Below, in pieces: positions 22,346-32,933 of a stretch of DNA of 64,000 bases; the stretch's first letter is position 1, and each line of letters begins with the position of its first letter. A program made the position numbers and the translations under genes. The stretch comes from Linderina pennispora. Taxonomy: Eukaryota; Kickxellomycota; Kickxellomycetes; Kickxellales; Kickxellaceae. Location of the stretch: NCBI RefSeq assembly GCF_002104995.1, contig NW_024468260.1, positions 372,001-436,000 of the forward strand, read 5' to 3'. Under the pieces are notes generated by a model. It had not been told where the DNA came from, did not search any database, and saw only the letters and a list, made by a program, of their open reading frames with translations.

Positions 22346-25209
22346 ATGCCTTCATCAACCATTAAGAATGACTCCATTCAGGAGACGCTTCAAGCAACTG
22401 AGACTCCACCCAACGGGCCTACCCAGTCGTCGCTGCCCAGCTTGAGTGGTCTACCACCTCACTTAGCCCCACTGGACATATCTGTATCTTCTCAGATGAC
22501 CGCCTACAAAGACAGTTCGCTACCGACGGAGGTGGGTTCATTGAACGACATGAACAACGGGATGCACTAAGAACACTAGATTTGTGTGGCGCGACCTCCT
22601 TGACCCCGAGTTCTATCCGGAGATTACTGTGCGGCGCACTTCATTCTTCCTCCTTTGGATTATCCCGCATATAATCATCACTATTTACGCGAGCACCGAC
22701 AAAACCCGTACGCTTATCAACAGAATGAACCTGGCTTCGAAGATGAGCATTCTGTTCGACGTTGCTTGTATCCTGATCTTCATGTCGCCTACCTTCATGC
22801 TCTTGCTTCAGCGCACCTTCCTACCGCGGATTGTCAGGCTGGAGAAGAACATCCACGCACACAAAGTTGCTGCGTACACACTCTTGTTTTGGGCTGCATT
22901 ACATGTTGGTAAGTTCCACACAGCTGCATCATGGCTTGCCTTGCCGATCTCCTTCCCTACATCATTTGCATAGGCGGCAATAGCAATTCGTCATCGATGT
23001 TGATCTGGCTGTGCATCTCCGCCATTTTTCGTAAGCTTAATGGTGCCAAGAGGTCCCCATTCCTTCAAACTTTTGATTTCCAAAGCTAACAACCTCACTC
23101 TTGGCTAATGCATACGGCTGCATACGCCCCATGCTAATATTCCCGAGTAGTCGTGTCGTCTCAAGTATGCGACACTCGGTGTTCACATGGTTGCTGGTTG
23201 AGCCTACTCCCCCAACATCACTGCTCGCCTTGCAGCTATGCCCAGCCTGTCATGAATTCGCATTAACCCTCCTGTTGCAAAACCCTTGTTGTGTATGAAC
23301 CTAATTCAACCTCTTTGGTATTTCCAATAGGTATTCATTACCAGAGATACATTGACGCAAAGCATCCGACGGTCAAAAATGGCAAAGTTGTTCCCGGGGT
23401 ACCTCTCGTCAAGAACCTATTCAACAAGAAAGAAGGCTGGACTGGACATGTTTTGATGTTCTGCTTCTTCTTTATTGCCGTCATGTCTATCAGTAAGTAT
23501 CCTGCTACACACCCTGGCATTAGTTCGGCGGGTTGATACCGAGCCGCAATGCTGATCTGCTGCCTGTTTGCTCCACTCAACAGTAATATCTGGGTGATAA
23601 TCGCTATTACTTCACATGACCGATGCATTCGCCAGGCAATCCGGCCAGTTCCATATCTTCCTCAGGCCATGCGCTGCCGATGAAATTTCCTTTTTATTCT
23701 CTTTCTTGTAGTTGCCGTGATTTTCTCAGGCAACGTGACACCGAAAAATGATTGTGCCTTTATCTTACCATCTGGTTCGTGTATGTCCTCTCACCAAATC
23801 AAAATCTACATCTCCATTAATTTGTGAATTACTGTCTAGGAATCGTCCGCAAGCGCCAGTTCGAGTTGTTCTATTACGTGCATCACTTGTTCCTGGTGAC
23901 ATTTGTATTCCTCTTCCTCCACCATGACAACCAGCTTACGTACAAGTACATTGCTGGCCCACTTGCTTTGTATGCCCTCGACCGCCTCTACCGCAACCTG
24001 CGCAGTGTCTTTGGCAAGTCACCCATTCGCGCTGTGGATCCAGCACCCATCTGGCGTGGTCGAGATTCAGATGGATAAGAAGATCGTCGGTGTCCGCCCC
24101 GGCCAGTACGTCAAGGTCTACTGTCCCTCGGTCTCGATGCTGCAGTGGCACCCACTGACAATCTCCAGCGCACCTGAGGAGGAGCTTCTCACCATCCACT
24201 TCCGCCTCGAAGGCAGCTGGACCCGCAACCTGGCCAAGCGTCTCGGCTGCAACTTTGGCGACGATGTCCGTGGCTCTAGTGTGCAGAATGTGGTTTCCAA
24301 GGACGACGGCGTCGATGTATTCAAGTTTGCAAAGGCAGAGAGACCGCGTCCTACGTCGCAGCACCTGGACATTCCCTACCACCCACTGCACCACGATCCT
24401 ACAACTGCCCCGATGTATTCGAATGTTGGCGGCAACAGTTCGTATGTGAGCATCGATATGATTACAAAGGGTGGCAGGCAAGTCTATCCGCAACAGTATG
24501 GCGCTGAGTGCTGATGACGAGAAGGAGATGGCCAGGATCTCTATGCATGTCACAGACAAGAGTAACGACAACAACGTATCAACCTCGGCGAATGTTGAAG
24601 AAGGTAATATGGTTATCAAGATGGGTCGTGAAATGCCGTTGCTGTTCATTGACGGTCCGTACACGGCGCCTACCGAGCACTTCTTCAACTACGAGGTCGG
24701 CGTGCTCATTGCTGCTGGTATTGGAGTCACTCCTGCCTGCATCGGTCCTCCGTAGCGTGTACTTCCAGTGGATCCGCGACAGATACGCAATGAACACGAA
24801 GAAGGTGTACCTATTCTGGGTGTACCGCGACATCGGCACGCTGGAGTGGTTCAAGGATCTTCTGGTGGCTCTTGATGAGGAAGGACTGAGCTCGATCGTC
24901 CAGGTGCGCACGTACTTCACCGGAAAGATCCCCGAGACACGCATCCCGCAGCTTACGCCTCCTGACGACAAGTTCGGCGACCAGGTCATCAACACGTCGA
25001 TTGGCACCAAGTCGTATGTTGGACGTCCTGACTTTAGCGATATCTTTGAGTCGATTGGCGAGCTTCACCCTGGACAGCGCATTGGCACATTCTTCTGTGG
25101 ACCTAAGCCCATGGCACGCAAGGTCAGACGCGAGGCACACAGATGGGATAGCATCCTGCACAAACAGAACAAGACCAAGATTGACTTCCGCAGTGAGACA
25201 TTTTCATAA
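22346..25209 (+). CDS. NADPH oxidase (NOX, gp91phox-like), copy 2, four frameshifts
   Basis: Tandem paralogue of the oxidase at 18762-21306 with identical architecture. Exons: 22346-22908, 23331-23492 and 23840-25209, with splice sites at the same codon phases as copy 1. The haem histidine pairs, HPLTISSAPEEE, AAGIGVTP and FFCGPKPMA are all present. Exons 1 and 2 are clearly diverged from copy 1 at the protein level, while exon 3 is nearly identical. Extra bases fall near 22560, at about 24036, near 24475 and at about 24735. At 24036 and 24735 copy 1 lacks the extra base. Dropping four bases gives 696 residues, the same length as copy 1. The start MPSSTIKND at 22346 is the first ATG in frame. 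Both copies probably make functional superoxide generators. Confidence 0.9.
23755..25205 (+). repeat. Near-identical tract shared with the first oxidase (copy 2)
   Basis: Counterpart of 19853-21303. A few substitutions cluster in the first 250 bp and around 24360-24620; the remainder is almost identical. Confidence 0.85.
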
Positions 25210-25370
25210 TGTTGCTCCACACCCCATGTGTGCAGCCTCGTATGCTCTCGATTCCGTAAATTCCTTGTTTATCAATGAGGCTTTTTATTATAGTAAATGC
25301 CCCTCAAGTGCTGTTCTATGAGTTGTATTTTACATGTCGACGACGGGGTATATAAATGTAAAAGATCTGC

Positions 25371-26809
25371 TTAGAACGGTCCATACTTTGCGCGCATCGA
25401 CTCGCCTCTCATGGTAACAAACTGGACGCAAAGTGCACCAGCAAGTGCCAAGAGGAACATTATTGTGTACGTCCATCCCCACCCAACGCTGTCAAGCATT
25501 GTTGGCATTAGTTGGACAATGATTGCGGTCCATATGCTGCGCCAGAAGTTCTGAACGCCAGTGATTCTGGCTGCCATGTGTGGGAACACATCGATCAGGT
25601 ATCCACCTAGAGTCTGGAATGTGAATGCCAGCCCGAAGCCGATGAGAAACTGCGAAACCAGCACGGCTGCCAGATGTAGATGGCGGTCAATAAACCAGCC
25701 ACACATTATAACTCCAGCTAGGAAGACCAAGCTCCCAACCCACGATAGCCTCAGGCGGGCTTCTGCCTGGTATCTTGGCTGGTGCACAGTCATCGCCAGG
25801 GGTTTCAACGAGTCGCTGCTTATACAAACGCAGAAGTAAATCAGTCGTGCACCCGCCTGTAATAGACCCAACAAGGTTGCCGACGCCTAAGGGAAGGAAG
25901 CAGATGCCAGAAATGCCTTGGGACAGGTGATAGATATTCTGGAAGGCGAGAGGATTGCCAGTCGAGTTTGTAAAATAGGTGCCAAAGAGCATGGCAAAGT
26001 AGAACATGACCAACGCGACTGCTGGATAGCGGACGGTAGCGATATCGACGAGAGGGTTATTGGACCTGATATTTAAAGGTGGGGGGATATTGACCTGTTG
26101 GATCCTGTGCTTCAGTGACACCAGACGGCGGTGGGTCTCTGGCAGAACAAAGGTCGCTAATAGACACATCACGCCGCCCCAAATTGCCAGGAATCCAAAA
26201 TACCCAGCGCCATCCGACGTCCTGGCCGACGTACCCACCAATTAATGGCCCAATGCAAGGACCAAGCAATGGTCCCAGATAGTATATCCCGAGGGCAGTG
26301 CCGCGCTGTTCGCGTGGGTAGATGTCAGAGATTGTTCCAGCACCGGCGCCTTGCACGGCAGAGGCACCTGCCGACTGAACAATGCGCGAAATGATCAGGG
26401 CAGATAATGAGTTGGACAAGGCACACCCAATGCTACCTGCAGTATAGATGAACATGGATACAGCATAGACAGGCTTGCGGCCGATCTGATCGGCCAGATT
26501 GCTCCAGACCAATGGAAAAATGGCCATGGAGATCATGTATGAAGTAATTGTCCAGGTTATTCCAGACTGTGTCGTGTGGAGATCGTCGCGTACTTTCTGA
26601 ATGCTGGGATAGTACATGTTTGCCGACAAGGGGCTGACCAGCGCAGTGATAGCCGCGATGGAGACGATCACAGCTTTCATTCGGGGCGTGAATGGGGCGT
26701 AGGGCAACTGCCCACTTTCGCCAGGAGACACTGTCTTAGGAGTCTTTGACAGCTCAGACAGTTTCTCTGAGGCGTCGGTATGAGTCTGGCCCGAAGATAT
26801 CGATGCCAT
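25371..26809 (-). CDS. MFS drug:H+ antiporter, DHA1/Qdr-like (MFS-1), two frameshifts
   Basis: Plasma-membrane 12-helix exporter of the DHA1 (12-spanner) family. N-terminal hydrophilic tail of about 50 residues, then MYYPSIQKVRDDLHTT (helix 1-2 region), motif A as NLADQIGRKPVYA, motif B-like ISRIVQSAGAS, the motif C region GIYYLGPLLGPCIGPLIGG, and a C-terminal half with SARITGVQNF-like sequence (AARITGVQNFWRSIW). ATG 26809 (MASISSGQ) is the first true ATG. The frame shifts by one base near 26195 and again around 25800-25870. Corrected length is 478, matching its paralogues at 50003 (471) and 53160 (476). Tandem with MFS-2 on the same strand. The substrate is unknown; relatives export quinidine, polyamines or azoles. 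Confidence 0.9.
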
Positions 26810-27515
26810 TGTACGGGGCTTGAAATATGTGGCGGTGATCGGGGTAGGCTGACCGAACAATCAGTCTGGTGATACGAGGAACCGGTATCCTGATTCAAGG
26901 CAAGATGGAATGCTGTGTAGCTTGGGTCTATAAGATGACAGATGACTATCAAGATGATGAAGGATATTGGACGTATGAGAGCTGGGGCCGCAAGCTTCTG
27001 TTTTATAGGCAGCCAGACTGCTTTTATATGGGCCTCTTTGTTGGGAGACAAGACTATTCATACTCACTGATAGCAAGTTGAGTGGAATAGTCGGCTTTCC
27101 TTTCCCCACCCATTCTATTTGTCGGCACTGCACCTGGGCTTCGGAAAAATTATTTTGCGGCAATACGAGCAAATTAATGGCTGGCACCGAGACACGGCTT
27201 TGGGAACAGCTGGAGAACCATTTACCCGGCCACATCCAACAGGGCGACACAGGATTGTGTGAGGCATTCTGCTATGAAGAGCGTAAACCATACCCCGAGT
27301 AAAGTAGTGCCGGCAAACACTGGGTCCGAGACTGGACGGCAGATGCACACAATATACATGATACCTCCCTTGACAAGTAATGTAAGGGGGGATTTAAAAA
27401 AGTTAAACGAACATGGGATGGCTATATATATACTATAACAGGAGGTGTACGGGCTGTTGTCATAGAAATAAATGCAAAACACGGCCTTTGGATATGTAGT
27501 TGGCAATCGGAAACA
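26810..27515. other. Promoter region of MFS-1
   Basis: About 700 bp with no supported gene. A CTATAAAA-type box on the minus strand lies around 27002-27009, roughly 195 bp before the MFS-1 ATG. Confidence 0.35.
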
Positions 27516-29072
27516 CTACTTGGATCGATCGATCGGGAAGCGCTTGCGAATCTGCTCACCATTGAACGAGATTAGTAGCGTGATGGCCCCGCTGATAGCA
27601 GCAAGGCCACCAAAGATAGTGAATTCCCAGCCCCAGCCAACGCCATCCTTGATAGTGATGATAATTTGCGTGCAAATTCCACTCCAAATGCTACGGAAGA
27701 AGGATTGCGAGGCCGTGATGCTTGCACTGCGTGTCGCGTAGAGATCAACAAGGTAGTTGGATGTGTTCGAGAGCTGCCATGTCATACTGAAGCCAATGAG
27801 AAACTGCACGACAATGGCTCCGGCGAGGGGCACATTCCCACGTTGTGCCATCCATCCATACCCAATGCTGCAAGCAATAAATACCACAGCACCAGTCCAT
27901 AGGTACCGAATTCGGATCTCTGCTGGAACCTTGACTACGGCGTTGGGGTTGCCGTCTTCTTCAAGGGTTTTTCTTGGTTAGCTTTTTTCGTTCGCGACTC
28001 AGCAGAAAATCAACCAGCCGACCGCCAACAACCGAGCCCAATAGACAGCCCATGCCCATACCAAGATATGTTATTCCGGTGGTAGTCTCTGAGAGCTTGT
28101 AGACGGATTGCATGACAAAGGTGTTCGAGTTACTCACTAAGATGTAGCAACCAAAGATCATCGAGTTGTGGAAGATGATGGCCAAGATGACCGGGTTGCG
28201 CGCAAGAAGCAAGGTGCTGACCGGATTGTTGTCTCTCCACTTGGGCTTTGGTGGGATATTGACTGGCCGAATCTTGTGCCTTTGGGCTACAATGCGACGG
28301 TGGGTTTCGGGCAGGAACAGCGTGACACCGATGCAGGCAATGCCCGCCATGATCGTCAGCATCCAGAAGATCGCACGCCATCCCAGGTGCTGTGCGACGG
28401 CGCCACCGATGATCGGTGCCAGAGGTGGCCCAAGCAGAGCACCCATGAAGTAGAATCCCATCGCAGTGCCGCGCTGCTCGCGTTCAAACACATCAGCAAT
28501 CGTGCCTGCTCCAACACCAAGCACCGATGACGAGCCCATCGACTGGATAATGCGCGAGGCAAGCATGGCAGCGATATTCCTTGACAGAGCACATCCGACA
28601 CATCCGCCCATGTAGACCAGCATAGAGCTTATGTACATGTACCGGCGACCGTACCGTTCGGCAGCATTGGTCCAGAAAAGAGGAAAGACAGCCATTGCAT
28701 ACAGAAAAACCGATACCGTCGAGTTAACCATCGACAGCGACACGTCCAAGTCTTTGGCCATTGTTTGGATTGCGGGAAAGTAGCTCGACGATGAAAATGG
28801 ACCAAGGATGCCACAGTAAGCAGTCAGCACAATGATCAGAGTCTTCTGGAACTTTGAAAAGTGTGAAAACGGCCGGCGCATTGGGTCGTCATTCTCATCG
28901 TTGTTGCCACTGGCTGGGTCAACCTCGAGACCCGCCCTCTCCTCACTGCCACTCCTGGACGATGTCCTTGCTTGCAGTGCTGTCTGATGGTTTGTGTGCA
29001 AGTGTACCACCTGCAATCTGGCTATTCTCTGTGCCTGAGCTGGACACCTGACAGCTGCTGTGTCAGAGTCAT
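27516..29072 (-). CDS. MFS drug:H+ antiporter, DHA1/Qdr-like (MFS-2), one frameshift, start uncertain
   Basis: DHA1-type exporter, the most diverged of the four in the window. Recognisable parts: SYFPAIQTMAKDLDVS, motif A variant NAAERYGRRYMYI, SRIIQSMGSSSVLG, REQRGTAMGFYFMGALLGPP, and LPETHRRIVAQRHKI in the central loop. The frame shifts once near 27955-27970 at an A run, then continues as NAVVKVPAEIRIRY through the last helices to 27516. The 5' end is unclear: the frame is open to 29016 with acidic sequence resembling the N-tails of its paralogues, but the first in-frame ATG is 28881. An ATG at 29072 could be used if a short intron or further base errors exist. From 28881 the corrected protein is 454 residues. 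Confidence 0.85.
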
Positions 29073-29864
29073 GTAATCAATAATATGTAACAGTACTGTT
29101 TAAAGGAATGTAACAAGGGAATGAAAAATGTCTGTGCGTGGTGTGCTGCGTGGTAATTGAAGAAAAGGAAGCAAAAGATTGCTGGATTTGGAATGGCAGG
29201 TCGCCTTTTTAACTGGGCAAGGTGCCTCCATAGCAAAGCTCCTCCGGGTGGCATGCAAAAAGGAAGCAGGATTCTTCTCTGATAGAATGCTGTGTGGAAG
29301 ATACGGAGTTGGCTGTATGCTGCCCCTCTGCAATTCGCTAGCTCCGAGACCAGTGAGGAGAGCTCACAGGCAGCTCTGGTCTAGGAAACCCAGCACAGTT
29401 GTTTTTTTTGCGACCCGGATGCCTGCAGATAACGCTCTCACATCTTTCCCAGCCTATGTGCAGATCCTTTGCAAATAAGCAGGCTGCAGCCCAAGTACGG
29501 TGGCGACAACCAGCACAACGAGCTTGCATTTCCGCGAGATCGTCGCAGCCCGGGCCCACGGACGAATTGCGAAGTCCGCGTTCATTCTTCACTGCGTATG
29601 CTATTCAAAGCATACCATTCCCGAATGTAGACCGTGTAACTCTCATCTCAGTGGCCCTCTCTCCTCCTACATAGCGCACGCCCTCCCCCTGGTCGTCCGC
29701 GCCAGGCAGTAGACATACATGCGCTGCCTGCATGCTGAACAATGGAACTGGCCGCTACCAGATATTCCCATTATTTGTAGATTAGGTTGTATAAAAAACT
29801 GGCTAAATGATTTCCCGAACTCCGAACAAATCCGACTAATGCATCGGTGATTGATGACAGGGAT
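29073..29864. other. Intergenic, no gene seen
   Basis: About 800 bp with no supported coding region. It should contain the promoter of MFS-2 (minus strand) and the 3' end of the small gene at 29865. Confidence 0.4.
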
Positions 29865-30281
29865 TCAGACATAGATGAATCGCGGATCCTCATGGTGATT
29901 CAGCCGACCAGACAGCGTGGCGAACTGCCGCGACATGATGGTGCTGACTCGCCGTAGCTGGCGTTTCACCAGAGACTGCCGCCGAGAAAGTTGCTCTGCA
30001 ATATAAATTTCGTCCTCTTCGTCAATGTACGGGATCGAATCCTCTGGCACGGACGTGTCGTATTCCAGGTAGGCAAGTATTTCATCCAGCTCATCGTTTT
30101 TAGACTGCGAGTACCGGGGACACGCTGAGGACTCGCGTCCGATAAATTTGACTTTGACATCATCTAATGATGGCGACAGGTACGGCTCATCCAGAGGCCC
30201 AGGCATACATGCCGATCGCTTTCTGTGCCACGGGTTCAGCGAGTTGCGCATGCGTATAAACCACTGTTGCTCTGAGACCAT
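29865..30281 (-). CDS. Hypothetical acidic small protein, 138 residues
   Basis: Not recognised. The N-terminus is basic (MRNSLNPWHRKRS). The centre is strongly acidic (DELDEILAYLEY, then YIDEEDEIYIAEQL). The C-terminus is basic and probably helical (SRRQSLVKRQLRRVSTIMSR). There is no signal peptide, membrane span or cysteine pattern. Support for a real gene is a true ATG, an A/T box on the minus strand about 80 bp upstream (around 30355-30365), and a charge pattern unlike random translation. It could be a small adaptor or regulatory protein, but no function is claimed. Confidence 0.5.
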   Translation of the reverse strand: MVSEQQWFIRMRNSLNPWHRKRSACMPGPLDEPYLSPSLDDVKVKFIGRESSACPRYSQSKNDELDEILAYLEYDTSVPEDSIPYIDEEDEIYIAEQLSRRQSLVKRQLRRVSTIMSRQFATLSGRLNHHEDPRFIYV

Positions 30282-30800
30282 TGCGCACTGTAGGGTGGTG
30301 TCAATAGAGGTTTGTGCGGGTATTTGTCTAATATGTCAAGAGAGTAGGCGATCTCTGTTCTATTTATGTGCGAATTTTGCGTGTCAGCAGAGAAATTGAA
30401 AAGAGCCCAGAATTCTAGACGCCGCCCTTGCTTGTAGGCCGTCCATGCTAGCTTAAATATTGGCAGGCACCTCATTCCACCCTTCCATACCTCTCCATGC
30501 TGCCTTGCCTCAGGCCCATTTTCCACATTGCAGTGTGCGGAGGTCAAGAGCTGTATTGGATTATTCCAATGTGCGAAAAAGAGGGGTAGTATATTGGAAA
30601 TCATGCCAAGGAAGAGACCATGTGTCCTGGGTGCTAGGCGCGGTATAAACGAGGGTGGAGATAAGTGGCGGGATCTGCTGTGGTTGTTATGCCAAGCAAT
30701 CCAGGTAGTCCGCCAAGAATGTGGACTCGTTGGAGCCTGTGTTATTACTCCCTTTTTACCTTGGCACTGCGATTGAAAGCAGGTATGGTGGTCGCTCTAT
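30282..30800. other. Intergenic, no gene seen
   Basis: About 520 bp between the small orphan gene's promoter and the 3' end of eIF2D. No supported reading frame. Confidence 0.4.
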
Positions 30801-32693
30801 TTACTTCTTCTTCGGCTTGCTCGTCTTGTCGGTGACAGTGATCAGCCGCGGTGGGAGGCCGTGCTTCTCCAGCAGCTTGGCCAGGGCGCTGACATGGTGT
30901 CCCTGTACAATCACCGCCAAGGCGTTTTTCTTGCCAGGGACCGGATCTACAGTCGTACTCGATGCACAAATCGTGCGCAGCTCCTTGGCTACCGCATGGG
31001 GATCAATCTCGTACTTCTCCAGGCCAACAGTGCGGGTGATGACCTTGTTGCCCATCTTCTTCTCGCACAAGATCTCTACCTGTGGCGGAGCGCCGATCTT
31101 GGCCGTCGGCGTCTTACCGGGAATACGAAGCTCGGTGTACAGCGTCATCTTTTCCTGTAGCCGCGACTGCAGTTTGTCGCGCGGGAACACAGTCAGCTTC
31201 GAGTACTCATCCTTGGTCAGCAGCCCATCGCACAAACGGTGGTCCAGTTTGACCTGCCGCGGGTTCTTGGGATCGATAAGGCCGTGCGCCTTGATATAAT
31301 CCTCAAGCACACTCCGCGCCTGATGGCGGCTAAAGTATCCCGACGGCGTTGAGGCGCCGACCTCATCAAACAGCGGCTTGAGGCCGTTTGAGGGCTTGAA
31401 AAGCTCGATGACCTGGATCATGCCACTGGCGGTCTTATCAACTCGGCCAACCGTGGGCTGAGCTGAAGATGCGCCAGTCGCTGCGCTGCTTGCCACAGCA
31501 TGGCCCTTTTTCGCCAACGACACCTTGTACGGCTTGTACTCGAGCATCTCCTTGTGTTTCCAGTTGAACGACTTGATATGCGATTCGCCGCGGATATCCT
31601 TCAGCTGCACCAGGCCACGCTTCTCAGCTGCCTTCAGAAACTTGGCCAGCTTCTTGTACGTTGACTTTTTGATGTCGAGCTCCTGGTTGTGCGGCGCATT
31701 GGAAACAATGTAATGAGAGTAGAGCGTCGACGAGTTGAGCGGAAGCAGATCTGTGGCCGCCTTCTGGTCCAGCACTGTGGCCATGACCTGCTTGAGTGCC
31801 TCCAGCAACAGCGAATCCATCTCGGCTGGCGTAGGCTTAGTTGACGGCTCCGATACTGGGGCCGCAGCTGACTCTGAAATCACAGCCTCCTTTTCCAGCC
31901 GTGCGCTCAGCTGTGCGCTGTCGCGCTCTAGTGGTACCAACTCTTCGCTAGTCGCTGCGGCCGTGCCACTGGCAGGCGGTTTCTTGGTCACCACAGTCCA
32001 GTCGCCTCCGTCATCCTCGCCTCCACCGTCATCGCTGCTATCGCCAAAATCACCCTCCACATGCAGCGCAGAACCCGTGCCCGCCTGTAGAATCTCTTGT
32101 GGATGCGCCTTGCTACCAGACTCCCATAGATGGTCCTTGTACGTGTGGGTGATCAGCACTGCCTTGCCCTTGGCACCAGCAACACTGGTGACACCCTTGG
32201 TCTCAAAGGTCAGGACGCCAACTGCCTGCGCAGCCAAACTCCCTGGGCAGCAAATAGCCACGACAGCGCCCCTCTTGAGATCGGGCAGCCCGCCGTCAGG
32301 AATGATCAGTCCAGGAGCCATCAGGTCGGCTCCGTTGATCAGCTTTTTGACTACTGCTGGCCATGTCCACAGTATCGGCAGCATGGTTGGAAACCTCCAC
32401 AGCGAGTAGACCGTCGGCACCAACACCGATTCCTGGTTGTCGAGAAGCTCGGCCTTGATCCACAGCGGGTCACCCGGCCCATCGTATATAATCTGGCCCC
32501 TTTCGCCAACATGCGATACGAATTTGGCTGTTTGCAGGTTGTTTGGAACCGGTAGCACTGCGTCAGAGTCCTTTGCATCCTCGACGGCCCCCCACGCCTC
32601 AGGGAATTCCTCCTTCGCCTCCTTAATTAGACGTCGACAGTCAGAGGACCGCACCGGTGTACGGCTCTTTATGTTAAACGGCTTCTTGAACAT
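30801..32693 (-). CDS. EIF2D: Translation initiation factor eIF2D (ligatin, Tma64)
   Basis: GTP-independent initiator-tRNA delivery and post-termination 40S recycling factor in the cytoplasm. Intact, 630 residues, as expected. Domains in order: N-terminal MFKKPFNIKSRT with the PUA-linked fold, PUA region to about residue 185, an acidic low-complexity linker (DSSDDGGGEDDGG), a winged-helix stretch around 290-390, a SWIB/MDM2-like domain around 420-480 (LFKPSNGLKPLFDEVGAS), and a C-terminal SUI1/eIF1-like domain from about 525 (VITRTVGLEKYEIDP, then VIVQGHHVSALAKLLEKHGLP). ATG 32693 is chosen over an upstream in-frame TTG because MFKKPF matches the conserved start. No frameshift is seen. Confidence 0.95.
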   Translation of the reverse strand: MFKKPFNIKSRTPVRSSDCRRLIKEAKEEFPEAWGAVEDAKDSDAVLPVPNNLQTAKFVSHVGERGQIIYDGPGDPLWIKAELLDNQESVLVPTVYSLWRFPTMLPILWTWPAVVKKLINGADLMAPGLIIPDGGLPDLKRGAVVAICCPGSLAAQAVGVLTFETKGVTSVAGAKGKAVLITHTYKDHLWESGSKAHPQEILQAGTGSALHVEGDFGDSSDDGGGEDDGGDWTVVTKKPPASGTAAATSEELVPLERDSAQLSARLEKEAVISESAAAPVSEPSTKPTPAEMDSLLLEALKQVMATVLDQKAATDLLPLNSSTLYSHYIVSNAPHNQELDIKKSTYKKLAKFLKAAEKRGLVQLKDIRGESHIKSFNWKHKEMLEYKPYKVSLAKKGHAVASSAATGASSAQPTVGRVDKTASGMIQVIELFKPSNGLKPLFDEVGASTPSGYFSRHQARSVLEDYIKAHGLIDPKNPRQVKLDHRLCDGLLTKDEYSKLTVFPRDKLQSRLQEKMTLYTELRIPGKTPTAKIGAPPQVEILCEKKMGNKVITRTVGLEKYEIDPHAVAKELRTICASSTTVDPVPGKKNALAVIVQGHHVSALAKLLEKHGLPPRLITVTDKTSKPKKK

Positions 32694-32933
32694 TGGACCA
32701 GAGACTAATTTATAACGTAAATGAAGGCACAAGGTGATAGAAAAGGGAGAAAAAGCTGAACGAGGCTTCTAGCAAGCCAAGCTTCGTGTCACCACAGCCG
32801 CAGTTGCGTGAGCCGGTTCAGTGGGACAACATCAGATTAAAAGTGTGAAAATGAAAAATGGAAATGGATGCTAGGTGAATTTTTTGTTGTTGCTGGTACT
32901 TGGCTGCACGCTCAGCGCAGAGAGAAACAGGTC

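Noticed and set aside
18762-25209. Calling the two oxidase genes pseudogenes
   Set aside because: Each becomes exactly 696 codons after dropping a few bases, all haem, FAD and NADPH motifs are intact, and sister-copy comparison shows the extra bases are isolated insertions.
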